Assembly (NCBI GenBank): GCA_019914945.1
Contig: CM034107.1
Location: 2,666,001 to 2,730,000 of the forward strand
Source: Typha latifolia
Taxonomy: Eukaryota; Streptophyta; Magnoliopsida; Poales; Typhaceae
Direction: 5' to 3'
DNA: 64,000 nucleotides
A program made the translations under genes and the position numbers. Each line of letters opens with the position of its first letter. The first letter of the stretch is position 1. Positions 23,643-34,477 of the stretch are shown here, one piece after another. The notes beneath the pieces were generated by a model. That model was not told the DNA's origin and searched no databases. It saw only the letters and a list, made by a program, of their open reading frames with translations.

Positions 23643-26120
23643 AGATGCTGCGATGTTCGACATGGAATATGGAAGATGGCTTGAAGAACACCATAAGCTA
23701 ATGTGTCAGCTCAGGGCGGCGTTGGAAGAGCATTTGCCCGACAACGATCTACGAGTGTTTGTCGACGCTGCTCTTTCGCAGTACAGTGTGTTAGTAAACC
23801 TCAAGAGTATCATAGCCAAGTCCGACGTCTTCCACCTCATCTCCGGCATGTGGACGACCCCCGCAGAACGTTGCTTCATTTGGATAGGCGGCTGCCGCCC
23901 GTCGGAGCTCATCAAGGTCTTCTCGATACCCTAACCCTACTTTATATGTCGAGTTTATGCGATTCATATAATTATCTCAATAGCACAAGAACTGTAACGT
24001 CTTTAGAGTGGTGGTCTAGATCGATATCAATCACGAGATGGAAGTAAATTTAATATTTGGCACTGTAACATAGTTTAGGTAAAGATAAATGATGGATTAG
24101 CTAATTTGGTGGAAGGTCTAGTTGATGGAATAGTTATGTTTTGGAATGCATTGGCAAGATCTTCTTGTCACAAAGCTTGAGAGTAGGTGGGCGTTATGAA
24201 GGGTAGATGGATGATAGAGGAACTTCTTCCAAGATAATGAATGGATGTGGTATTCTATTCGCATAGTTTATAAAATTGGTTTGGCTTCTATATTGATAGA
24301 GATAGGTCATACTTTTCTTTCTTTCACAGGATAATTATTTATAGGCCCCTAACTATTGCATATATTTATTTAGACATCTTCATTTATTTTTCATGACACA
24401 TTAATTCCTTAACTATGTAAAATATCTTAAATGTCGGCTCCATCCATTAGCTTTTGTTTAATATTTTTATTTAAAGAATCCCACTAGGTCAATTATAGAG
24501 AAAAAGAAGAGAAAGAAGGTGAGAGAAAATTAGTCATTTTACGTTGTCAAAACTAATATCAAAGTGTAGTAAGAAATAAATTAGAAGACCTATATAAAAA
24601 TGGGCATGTAATTGACCGTTATTTGATATATTAATTGGAAGGAAAACTGATGCATGATATTTTTGGTGTCATATTCCAACCTCACATTTTATAATCTTCA
24701 TTATGAATTAGTTCTCCTTATGTTGCATATTTATTAATTCAAATCTACACACACATATATATATATTCTCAGATTGTGATAAGATACATAGAGCCTTTAA
24801 GTGAGCAGCAAATACTGGGAATTTGTGGGCTTCAGCAGTCAGCACAAGAGACAGAGGAAGCCTTAAACCAAGGCCTGGAAGCTCTTCACCAATCTCTCTC
24901 TGAGACCATCACCTCTGAGGTGATGAGTTGCTCACCATCCAACATGGCCAACTTTATGGGTCATATGTATCTTGCCATCAACAAACTCACCTCTCTTGAA
25001 GGCTTTGTTAGACAAGTAAGCAATACTATCTCCTCACTAACTCTACTAATTTCTACAAATTTCCTCAAGGAAATATGCTTATAACGCCCTATTTTCAAAT
25101 CACATCTCGCCTATCATTAGTAATTCAAATTTAAGCACTTAACCCCTCAATGGCCACCATCTAGTTGCAATATATAAAATTTCTCATCCAAAATTAGTTG
25201 TACATATGCTAGAATCAATGTGGTTTATTGGTGCTAATATTTTTCTTCGTAAGCAAATTGCAATAGTAAACTACAATATGCCCATTTTTTTCCGCAAATT
25301 TTATGGAAATTAAAGCAAAGATGCAACTTGTGTATATGAAGTTTGGAGCAAAACATTTATATGCAAATTTCTGTACATTTTTAGTGCAAGATTAATTTAA
25401 TAACTACAAGTGATGACAACAATAATGACGCATTAGGTAGATCACAAGGTGGTAGGTGGAAAAGAATATGAATGCTGCATAGCTTCTAGAAGAACACACA
25501 AAATAGTTTGTCTTACTGACTGAGTCAACCTGTGAGAATAGACATAAATCTAATACTAAATCCTAATGTCAACAGGTTTAGTTAAGGCCTGCCAATTTAT
25601 TTTCTTTCCTAAAAATAAACAGGAATTGGCTCCTTTTTCAATTACATTAGGTAAGTTTTAGGCCAACTAACTCAAAATGATTAAGATGATGTGTTTTTAG
25701 ATATATAATTAGCTCTCCAATCCCTGTATATCTAACAGCTATATACTTATCATTAAATAGTTTGGCTCTATTAGAATTGCCACAAGAGATTATCTTCTAA
25801 AGAATATTAGAGTGTAAAATTTAAATAAAAAAAAAATCAGTGAGAGTTATTTAAAAAAAAAAAATCTATTTTATTTTTTTTATTTTTTTTGAACTTTAAT
25901 GAATACAAAAGTTCAAGATTTTTGATTAGATTGATTCAAAAATGATAATATATTTTGTTCACAGGCAGATAATTTGAGGCAGCAGACCTTCCACAGGCTT
26001 CAGCAGATCCTGACCGTCCATCAAGCGGCGCGGAGCATCTTGGCCGTCGCCGATTACTTCCACCGCCTTCGCGCCCTCAGCTCGCTGTGGATTGCCAGAC
26101 CGAGACATGAAGGAAATTAG
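21434..26120 (+). CDS. TGA-class bZIP transcription factor (TGA9/TGA10-like), 428 aa
   Basis: Exons are 21434-21492, 21912-22009, 22601-22653, 22765-22887, 22971-23039, 23125-23184, 23311-23388, 23464-23539, 23645-23916, 24773-25015 and 25965-26120. The N-terminal part carries ELDQAFYLYLD and TLNIFPSQPMHVEP, typical of the TGA9/TGA10/LG2 group. The basic region NREAARKSRLRKK (N-x7-R) and leucine zipper span residues about 135-180. The DOG1 domain spans about 208-420 and includes AERCFIWIGG and RALSSLW. TGA9/TGA10 act with CC-type glutaredoxins in anther development and in redox/stress responses, binding TGACG. Compared with other TGAs as I remember them, GGCRPSEL replaces the usual GGFRPSEL and the YxEI segment is altered. 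The gene is rich in CT and TA repeats within introns. The N-terminus may be longer through an exon at 20592. Confidence 0.92.
22265..22335. repeat. Long (CT)n microsatellite in TGA intron 2
   Basis: About 35 CT units lie inside intron 2 (22010-22600). On the other strand this reads as an artificial Arg-Glu repeat and is not coding. Confidence 0.95.
22445..22491. repeat. Compound (CT)n(AT)n microsatellite in TGA intron 2
   Basis: About 15 CT units pass directly into about 8 AT units. It lies about 110 bases downstream of the longer CT run in the same intron. Confidence 0.95.
23611..23637. repeat. (TA)n run next to the 3' splice site of TGA intron 8
   Basis: The TA run occupies almost the whole 3' part of the 105-nt intron 23540-23644. 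Only seven bases (TGTTAG plus a junction base) separate it from exon 9, so it replaces the usual polypyrimidine tract. Confidence 0.85.
24331..24600. mobile_element. MITE-like inverted-repeat element in TGA intron 9
   Basis: The left end (TTTATAGGCCCCTAACTATT) partly matches the reverse complement of the right end (ATATAGGTCTTCTAATTTATT). The 270-bp AT-rich insert lies within the 856-nt intron 23917-24772. The terminal repeats are short and imperfect, so the call is tentative. Confidence 0.3.
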
Positions 26121-26240
26121 CAAAAACCTTAGAGAAGTGCTTCAATTAATGCACGTTGAGGTGTCCTTTGTATAGAGATACATAGAGATGTACATCTAGG
26201 TAATGTAACCCCTATAGGATACATTGAAAATAGAGTATAA

Positions 26241-26284
<44 letters not shown>

Positions 26285-26895
26285 TAGAATTTTATACTCC
26301 TTAGCCTACCTTTTAAATAAGACATTATTAATTTGACTATTCAAAAGAGAAAAGTTTTAAAAAAAAAATGTGAAGCACCAGAAAAAGAGTAAGGAATCAA
26401 GTTGAGGATGAAATTGACAATTTCTAAGCAGTAATTTAACTTTGATTGACATGTATGTTATAAACTACATCCATTTAATCATGGGCTAAGATTTTGGTGG
26501 GCTTTTAAGATCTCAACTTCATTATTTGGGGAATCGAGCTTTATGCTGAGGACCTAGTTGTGAAGAAACTTTTCTCTTGAAAACTCTCATTTTGGTCTTC
26601 AAATTTTACAGCAGTGAGCAGGTCACAACCACATACCAGTGTTCCTTATAAACATACATTAACCCTCCACCTGAATGCATCAAGCAGCAAGGATGAATCC
26701 CAAGTTTGACAAGATGGAGGTAGCAAAACCCTGCTCAAAGATCACACTTACATAGATATTAATAGTTTGAGATCGAGTATATTACATTACATGGATGGGA
26801 CTAAAGACTTGGCGTCGTTCTTATTGTTGTTGTTGTTGTTGTTGTTGTGGTGGTGGTGGTGGTGGTGATGGTCTTTATTAGTGTGGTGGAGAAGA
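26121..26895. other. Convergent 3' regions of the TGA and PDZ-like genes
   Basis: The two genes face each other here. An AT microsatellite lies at 26246-26281 just after the TGA 3' UTR. A TTG run passing into TGG lies at about 26822-26868, inside the presumed 3' UTR of the minus-strand gene. No further gene is visible. Confidence 0.6.
26822..26868. repeat. Compound (TTG)n(TGG)n microsatellite
   Basis: About eight TTG units change into about six TGG units. On the minus strand, the transcribed sense of the adjacent gene, this is CCA then CAA repeats within the likely 3' UTR, about 30 bases past the stop codon at 26896-26898. Confidence 0.85.
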
Positions 26896-29800
26896 TTACA
26901 CCCAACTATCTGGAAGTGAGATATTCTGGAATCTGAAGGATGAATCCCCTACTGAATCCCTGGACAAAATGAGATCTGGGCCATCTCCGAAGCTCATGTC
27001 CTTTGGGACCTCATCAGGCAATTCGTTTGCCAGAGGTGGCAGCATGACTGCAGGTAGTGGCTTTGGAGCCTCATGCTGCTTGCCAGACATGGTTGGTTGA
27101 GGAACGTCATCCCACAGGAGGAAATGAAGTAGGATGGGCCGCAAAGCATGGCGGTGCAGCGAGAGTTTCTGGCTCAGGGAGACGGTGTCGAAGCACTTGA
27201 TGTCACCAGAGGTTGCAACCATCCATGGGAGAACCTTCTCGTTCCCGACACGCGAAATGACTAATAGCTTCGACGCTTTTCGTGCTTCTCTGTACAGCTC
27301 TCTGAGTCCTGACCGAGTTGCAGCCACTCCAGGACTATTCTCTTCTGCTACTGATGATACATAGATAAAGCCCTGAATTTGATGAAGATAATAGGAGTTG
27401 CAGTCATTTTGATATCTAGTCATGTTCTCAGATAAGAATGTGAGCGTAAAAGTAATCTGCTTAAACCTTCAACAAAGCCTTCTCAACTGTGGACCATGAA
27501 TTCATGATGGTCTACAGTATTGTTGCATAAGAATTGGATTAAGATGAGTAGAAGACAGTGTGATGATAGATACAAGTGATGGCAAATGCAAATGTCTATG
27601 AATGAAGTGGTTTAATATGGACATGTAACCAATTCACAATCCACTAGATAAAGGATTGTTATGTAACTTTTGAAATTCTCATCAGTGAATATTAAATAAT
27701 GCATAAGGTACTTGTAAAAAAATGCAACATCTACCACCGGAGTGCATGGAGAATATAAGAGAAAAACTGCAGCATTTTATAGTCCTGGAAATTTGAAGCC
27801 AACGGTACTAATTCTGTAGAAGAATCTATAGATTACCTCTTCGGTGCGACTGATGGCGAAGCCCAGTCTGGTATCACCTTGCTGCAGCTTTATCTCCACT
27901 GCCAATTCCCCTGCAATTGGAGTGTACCAGAGCCGAACCGCCCTCACCACCCCAATGTCCACCCCATGGTAATCCTCAAATCCATAGAGACTCACATTTG
28001 CCATGTTCGCGAGGTCAGCCAGCGATCCCATGTTCACAGTAGAGGATGCAGTCTCTCCAGAGATCTATAACAAAAAGCATTTATGGCAGTTGGCTAGTCA
28101 CTAATCTATGCAAAGAAATTCGTTACATGCCCTCACTTAAGAACACTGGCCATCACTAGTGTTCCCTGCTTAAACTCATTCAAGAACATTGACATGCAAT
28201 CTATGAGAAAGAACACTAGCCTTTTACAATCATGAATGATGATAAGTTTTATAGAGATTTTCAAAATTTCAGTTTGTGTTAAAAGCATTTGCTTGCTTTT
28301 GCATCAGTCTCTTTGTTCAGTCATCTTATTATGGTTTCCATTGCCTTATCCCATCAAGGAAAATTAGATCATGCACCTAAATGAAATAATCTATACCATG
28401 GATGTACACACTTGTCCCTAGAAACTTACTTGTGAGAAATTACAGGCCTTGTGTTTATGTCAGAAGTAGATTCGGTATTACCTTGGTGAGTAGGGCCTCA
28501 GTTTGGACATTCATGAACACAATCGGAACGCCTGAATTCTGGGAGGAGATGAGCCAGGTATCAGCCCGGGCTAAAGTGTCCTCGACAGAGTTGTAGCGAG
28601 CAGCGGAAACATCTTCTGCCTTTGGAAGGAGCAGAAGAGAGAGGAAGCAGCTTGAATTAACAAGTGGAAGCAACTCCCTCATCTTCTTCTCCCAAGGATA
28701 CGATTCATATGCATGATGGATCTTAGCAGTACGCAGTGCAAGTATTAGCTTTGCACTTACTGATCCTTCGTAAAGCGATGAATGATATCAGTGTCAGGTT
28801 GTAAAATATGAGAAAGCCAAAAGGTCGCAACCATGAAGAAAGATCTACATAAACAACAAAATTAATCATTTGTTTGACATGATAGAACTTCAGAACCTCT
28901 GCCAGCTTTTTAAGGCAGCATCATGGTTGGTCATTAGTAGAATAATAACTAGTTTATTGGAATTGTAGTTGACCTTTCCATAGAATTTTACTTCTTTATC
29001 ACTTATGGGAACAAGCTGCAATATATTTTGAATATAAGGAACCGCAAACCTATTGTTAACGTCTTTGTTACTAACAAAGACTTATACATTGATAATTTTA
29101 TGTATTTCTTTGGATCTAGGACTGATTCCAATGCATATTTAATTGAGAAGATCTAGTGCTAAGGGATCTTTTCTCTGGATATAAGTTATTTAACAGTTGT
29201 TAACTATCAAAGAGGCCGGCTGATTATATTAATACTCCTTTGGATCTAGGAATAACTCTGATGCATATTTAAGATATCTCTCCTATGAACATAAGTAATT
29301 TAATAGTTATTTAACTATCAAAGAGGGTGGCTTAATCATTGATTCAGTTAGCTCTCGAGAATCACAAAAGCTCGATAAGATGCATGCAAGTGGTTTTATC
29401 TTTATAGATACAACCCACCACCCATTGTTTCTTATTAAACCAGCCTTTTGTTTCAAAGACAAATGTCATTGATACCAGGATATTGTAGGGTTTAAAGTAA
29501 CAGGGTGCATATATTAAACTACATCAATGCTTCTGAAGAGCATGTTGCTTGCAGTAACTGTACTTCTTGAAGCAGTTTGTAGAACTTTTGGAACTAGAAG
29601 TAGAAATAATCAAAATTAGATTTATCTAGGAGAATTGAGAGCACATACACTAAACTGCACGACTATCGAAGACAGCCGAAGCATGACATATTGAATCTGA
29701 GGAAAACCTAAGCAGAGCAATTTTACGAGTAAGAGACGGTAAGTAAATTTAAAATTGTAAAAGTCCCAGAAGAAATCGTTTTGAAGTAGACATGTCTCTC

Positions 29801-31555
29801 CTAATGAGGTTATTGTCACATCTTCACCAGACATTCCTGACCTGCAACTACTTGTACTACTTGATAGCAAATTTTTGACAAACTTAATTATTATCAGCAC
29901 ATTTCTCTAGGGTAATTCTCTGAGAACCAACTCCCATGTCATTGTATGCTCATTAGCAACTGTTCCGTAAATCAACAGTTCTTGCAGTAAACAAGACATC
30001 ATTGATATCTCAAACCTGGACAAATGACACAAGAGTCCAGAAAGAGGTCCTTTTTTTCAAGAATTAAAGTACGCAGAAGAGAATCTAACACTAAAGTCAA
30101 CATGTTGGGTTATCTACTCAGATACTTGATATAAATTTTCAAGTACCAGTCGACATATTAATTTCTAAAAACAAATTTCAAGATTAAAGGACCATCCTAT
30201 ATGATTAAGCTATTCTCTTTGATACCCATGTCCTACTTGATTGCATGGCACGTCTGACATACATGCTGAAAGTATGTGAAGCACAAAAAATGGAAGCTTA
30301 ATATTTTAGTTCCCTGACTTACACCAATTCCAATCTCTAGTGGCCAAAAACTATAATAGAAATCACCGATTATTTATGCCAACCGCCCCCAGGTTTTGGC
30401 ATTAAATTTGACATAATAATGTGCTCTGAAAGATTAGTTCTTGAAGAATGGTGAATTGTAATTTTTAATGCTCAACTTCTTTCATATCTGGGCCCAAAAC
30501 TCCTGATAAATCCTAACCTCCAATTAAGAAGATGGAGATTTTCTCCAAATCAAATAGACTCAGTAACTTGGGCTCTGATACTATAAGAATCAAGTACATT
30601 CTCTAAACGATAACATCTTCTATACTCTATGGATATTTGAGTCCTTTGCTTTAGCCTAATATTTCAACACTGAGTCAATTCCCCTAACTTTTGCAGTCAC
30701 AGAAGTAACTGAATGTGAAAAAAAAAAAAAATCAAGTAAAAATACATTGTAAAAATAAATAAACAAAAGTGAGAGAAAGAAGAAAGCCAGTGTAAAGAAA
30801 AGCTGAAATCTAACAACTTTAAACAAAAGGGTAGGGTAGTTCAAATAGTTTACAATTTTAAATTGGAGTCATAAAAAATATAAAAGAAAAAAGAATCCCT
30901 GGTGATAGATATTTTGCTTAATTGCTAACTTTAAGTTTATCATAAAAGAAAAGTCTAGCAACTTTTATGAAAAAAAATCCTTGGGAAAGTTAACGAACTC
31001 ATATGGTTGTTATCGCTAATTAAGGACTAAAAGGTAAATGCAACATCTGTACGGGGTTATACGCAAAAGATACGTCTTTTCTAAGGACAATATCCAAACC
31101 CTTACGTCAGATATCACACCGATAGGCAAAAAGAACACTAAAAATGAATAAAATAATGGGGAACGCATAGAAACTTTTCTACGCGGTCACCCATAGGATT
31201 GCTTCAATCCAATCCGATCCTTACCTTCGTGCTCGCCACTGTCTTCCGATCGCTCCCCGTCGTTGGAATCGTCGCCGGTCTTCCCCTTCCTCCTCTGCCT
31301 CCCCGACGGCGGCCGCGCTGCCGCCCCAGATTTCACCATGGCCGAGTCGCCGTACACGCCGCCGTAGTCGCCGCATCCGACCGTCGAAGTCTCGCCGCGC
31401 TTGAATGCCGACTTGAACAGCTTGTGCATGCCGCCGCGCTTCCCTTTCTTCACTGCCGACTTCGCCGCGGCCGTTGACTCCTCCCCGGAGACATCCCCCG
31501 CCGGCGGCGGCGGCACCGTCGCCACGTCCGGTGCGCTCGCTTGATCCGTTGGCAT
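26896..31555 (-). CDS. Conserved plant protein of unknown function, possible PDZ-like region, 439 aa
   Basis: In transcript order the exons are 31555-31225, 28765-28482, 28064-27837 and 27372-26896, with phases matching and GT-AG borders. Residues 1-110 are Pro/Ala-rich then strongly basic and polar (KKGKRGGMHKLFKSAFKRG), probably disordered. Residues about 111-250 are the conserved body (YESYPWEKKMRELLPLV, YGFEDYHGVDIGVVRAVRLWY). Residues about 258-345 (LAVEIKLQQGDTRLGFAISR, then GFIYVSSV and an SGL segment) resemble the strand-loop order of a PDZ domain; that is my inference from pattern only. The C-terminus is rich in Pro and acidic residues. I do not recognise a named family. Intron 1 is 2.46 kb. 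No signal peptide or membrane segment is obvious. The acceptor at 28766 has a weak pyrimidine tract, so the start of exon 2 is least sure. Confidence 0.8.
28766..31224 (-). other. Large first intron of the unknown-function gene
   Basis: This 2.46-kb AT-rich stretch is bounded by a donor (GAAG/GTAAGG read on the minus strand) and an acceptor ending at 28766. I see no convincing exon or mobile-element protein inside it. Large first introns in plant genes often carry regulatory sequence, but nothing specific is visible here. Confidence 0.55.
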
Positions 31556-31617
31556 CGCGTCGAACCCGATCCAAGTTCCGGTCGAATTGCTCGCAAGTGA
31601 GAGCCAATTGGAAGCTT

Positions 31618-31626
31618 AAACCCTAA
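31618..31626. promoter_or_regulatory. Telo-box AAACCCTAA in the leader of the unknown-function gene
   Basis: A single AAACCCTAA lies about 63 bases upstream of the ATG at 31555 (minus-strand gene). It is the third leader in this window with this motif. A function is inferred from known plant telo-boxes. Confidence 0.45.
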
Positions 31627-31638
31627 AGCTTGGATTTT

Positions 31639-31642
<4 letters not shown>

Positions 31643-31687
<45 letters not shown>
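31643..31687. repeat. (CT)n microsatellite in leader or core promoter
   Basis: About 22 CT units are read as GA repeats in the sense of the minus-strand gene. GA repeats near plant start sites are bound by BPC/GAGA-binding proteins. The run falls between the TATA-like box and the ATG, so it is probably transcribed. Confidence 0.9.
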
Positions 31688-31690
<3 letters not shown>

Positions 31691-31728
31691 TCGCCGTCGC
31701 ACGAAGTAGTAGGAGGGAGGGAGAGGAA

Positions 31729-31734
31729 TTTATA
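31729..31734 (-). promoter_or_regulatory. TATA-like box of the unknown-function gene
   Basis: The minus strand reads TATAAAT here, about 175 bases upstream of the ATG. A start of transcription near 31700 would include the GA repeat and telo-box in the leader. Inferred from position and consensus. Confidence 0.4.
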
Positions 31735-32771
31735 CAGTGGAAAAGAAAGACTTGTAGCAGATTCCCCGCAGCACCGAATGAATGAAGCTGTACATTCAGT
31801 ACACGTGGTGTCTTTTGACTTGTAGGAGAACGTTAAAAGTAGAGGAATGTAGGAAGCTACTACATTCGAAAGACACAGTGAATCCGCTGCTAATAGAGTT
31901 GTATATTTTCCTCTTTAAGTGGAGTTCTGATTGGTGGGCACTTTTTTTAGTTTTTAAGTTAATATGGTTCGAGAAATGGGGAACAAATAAAATGGCTGCT
32001 TGTTCTGGGGCCCACTGCTTTAAGGTTATTTTATTTTTATTTTACATGATGTGATAATAACTATATATATTATGCAATCGAAATATCATATAAAGTCCTA
32101 AGTCCTAACTTCGACCAAATTTATTATAGTCTGGCCAATATATTAAAGCAAATTGAGAGGTTAGACTGAGCCTGTCCAACTATTCATTAATTATTTTTAT
32201 TTTTATTTTTCTATAAAAGTAAAATATTATAAAAGACCGAACTAAAGTAGGGCAGTATAATGACTTGAAACAGATCTCAGCGAGACGAATAAATAAAAAA
32301 CGAACCGCAAGAAGTTTTGAAGCTTTCACTTCTATTACGATGCTTTCAATGCACTAGAATCATATACATTACGAGTAAAGAGAATAGGCCTTGGTATATA
32401 AGCAAATGAGAGACTCAGTTACAATGCCAGCTTGTGCAGAATTCTTAGTTACAACGTAGTTTAGATCCTCGAACATTTTGGGTATTTAAATTTAGATCAA
32501 AATTTTGATACAACTCTCCAAACTAGATAGAGGCATAAAAAATGTTCCAAATCTAAGTGAGTTTGATATTATTGTGAGATCCAAATCTGGGGCAGCATAA
32601 TTAAAGTGTGTTCTTTGGGATTAGAGCATAGGTCTGAACTGGACCCAAATTAAAGATAATAGTATTTGTTTTTGTGCGGCCTACTTTGAGTGTCAATGGA
32701 ATAGCCAGGTCCCCTCGATAAAAGTCAGCTTTGAGCTTCGTGCATATCCCAGTTTGGAATTAGGATATGTG

Positions 32772-32774
<3 letters not shown>

Positions 32775-32821
<47 letters not shown>
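32775..32821. repeat. (TA)n microsatellite
   Basis: About 23 TA units without interruption. No gene is adjacent. Confidence 0.95.
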
Positions 32822-32823
<2 letters not shown>

Positions 32824-32973
32824 TTATACGAGCACTTTCCGGCTTTGAACCAAGTTTTAAGTGCAACAATTTCATCTGGTTTATTTGGATTGCATTCTGT
32901 GTGCTTCTCCACTATGGATGTAGACATCTGGCGTTATGAGCAACAGAACATATAATTGGTCTTTTATTTTAAG

Positions 32974-33296
32974 ATTAATTATATTTAGACTCTTTGAGAC
33001 TCTCCATTAGATCTTTGGTAATTTGCAGCATTTTAATCCTCTAGATTATCTAATATCTCTTGCTCACGATAATACTAGTAGAAAACGTTAAATGACTATC
33101 TTACACTTAATTTTTCTCTCTTCTTTCATCTAAAATCATAGCAGAATAGTCCCTGAAGCTTCTAAAGTTGATCGAATGATGTTTTTTTTTTTAATAAAAA
33201 TAATTAAACATACAACTAATGAAAAAGATTAATGTGTCTAGAGAAGGGTATATATGAAAACACGTAATAATTTAGAGAATCTAAGTGTAATTATTA
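32974..33296. mobile_element. MITE-like element, about 320 bp
   Basis: The left end (TTAATTATATTTAGACTC) matches the reverse complement of the right end (ATAATTACACTTAGATTC) at 14 of 18 positions. TTATTTTA occurs just outside both ends and could be a target-site duplication, although AT-rich DNA makes chance likely. The ends resemble those near 3855 and 7670, suggesting one family. Confidence 0.45.
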
Positions 33297-34477
33297 TTTT
33301 ATTCTATATAATAAGTTTATTAGCTCTGTAATGGAAAACAAATGGAAATTACTTTACAACTTAAGTACACTATTTTCTCAATCCATGCTCTTGCTATAGA
33401 ATCTGACGTGTTGAAAGAAAAATTAAAACTAATGCATATATTCTAAGATAAGTGAAAACTTAATGAGGTTACAGTTAAATCAATGCGGCTAAAATTTACT
33501 CAAGAACACTCATATACTAGGAGCCCTTTTAACTATCTAAGTACTATCCAATTGGCCTTAATTTTATATCATTTTAGGATGTGCAATGGAAGTGCAGCAT
33601 CTCAAATCCATGCACTTAGCCAATATGGCTTGGATTCGAGCTTAGGTTTGAGTGAGGCTCATGTGAAGCCAGAAATTAGTTTGGAGCATAATAGACCCCT
33701 AAATAACTTATATCTCCAGGCAAGTGAGTGAAAGGAAGCATTGTGATTGTACACAGAATGTCCAAAATAACATCAGATGAGATGAAAATTGTAGTGTTTA
33801 TGAAAAAAAAGAACACCAGGAATTTCGGTGTCTCAGGTATAAATTCATTGAATTAACCACTTAATAATGAATAGGTTGATAGCTTCAAACAAAATCGCAA
33901 GAATTTGTAGTGTTTCTTCGGCGAAAGGAGACCTATTTTGAAGAAAGAACACATTTATTCTTTGTAGTATATATAGAATGATCATCCATAATTGAAACTA
34001 TAAAGGCTTTCCTCCCTATAGAGAAAGCAATGACATTAAAATACCAACCTATAGAGGAAGTAGTTTGAACAGGAAGGTAAGTTGAATCAATCAGCTAAGA
34101 TGATTCATCCTATAAAAGTTTGTCAATTACCTCAGCAAACTGCAAGAAAGCTAATAGTCTTTTTTTTCTTTTTTCTCTTTCCGTCATGTCAATGCCTATG
34201 TCTGCGGATAAACTGCATAAACAATAATAATTACTGAAATTGGAAAACATAACTTTTGAACAAATACAAATCCAAAGCTCCATGTTTTCTTGTGATCCTT
34301 TGGTGAGCTAAAGTTACAGAAAACAATATCAAGAAAATTACAGCGTTTCAACATCCAAGAAATTGTTGTGTTGCGAAACCCCAAGGATGCGGTAAAGAGA
34401 TAGATTGAGAAAAATATCTACCAGGATCAAGAAAACAAAATGCAATCACAGGAAGTAGTCAATGATACCTAACCTGC

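Larger units (their letters stand above)
31740..34477. other. Intergenic region between two minus-strand genes
   Basis: It contains promoter DNA of the unknown-function gene, a TA microsatellite at 32775-32821, a MITE-like element at 32974-33296 and, toward 34200-34477, the probable 3' UTR of the RABA4 gene. The open frames near 32754 and 33483 are low-complexity or without recognisable domain. Confidence 0.5.
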
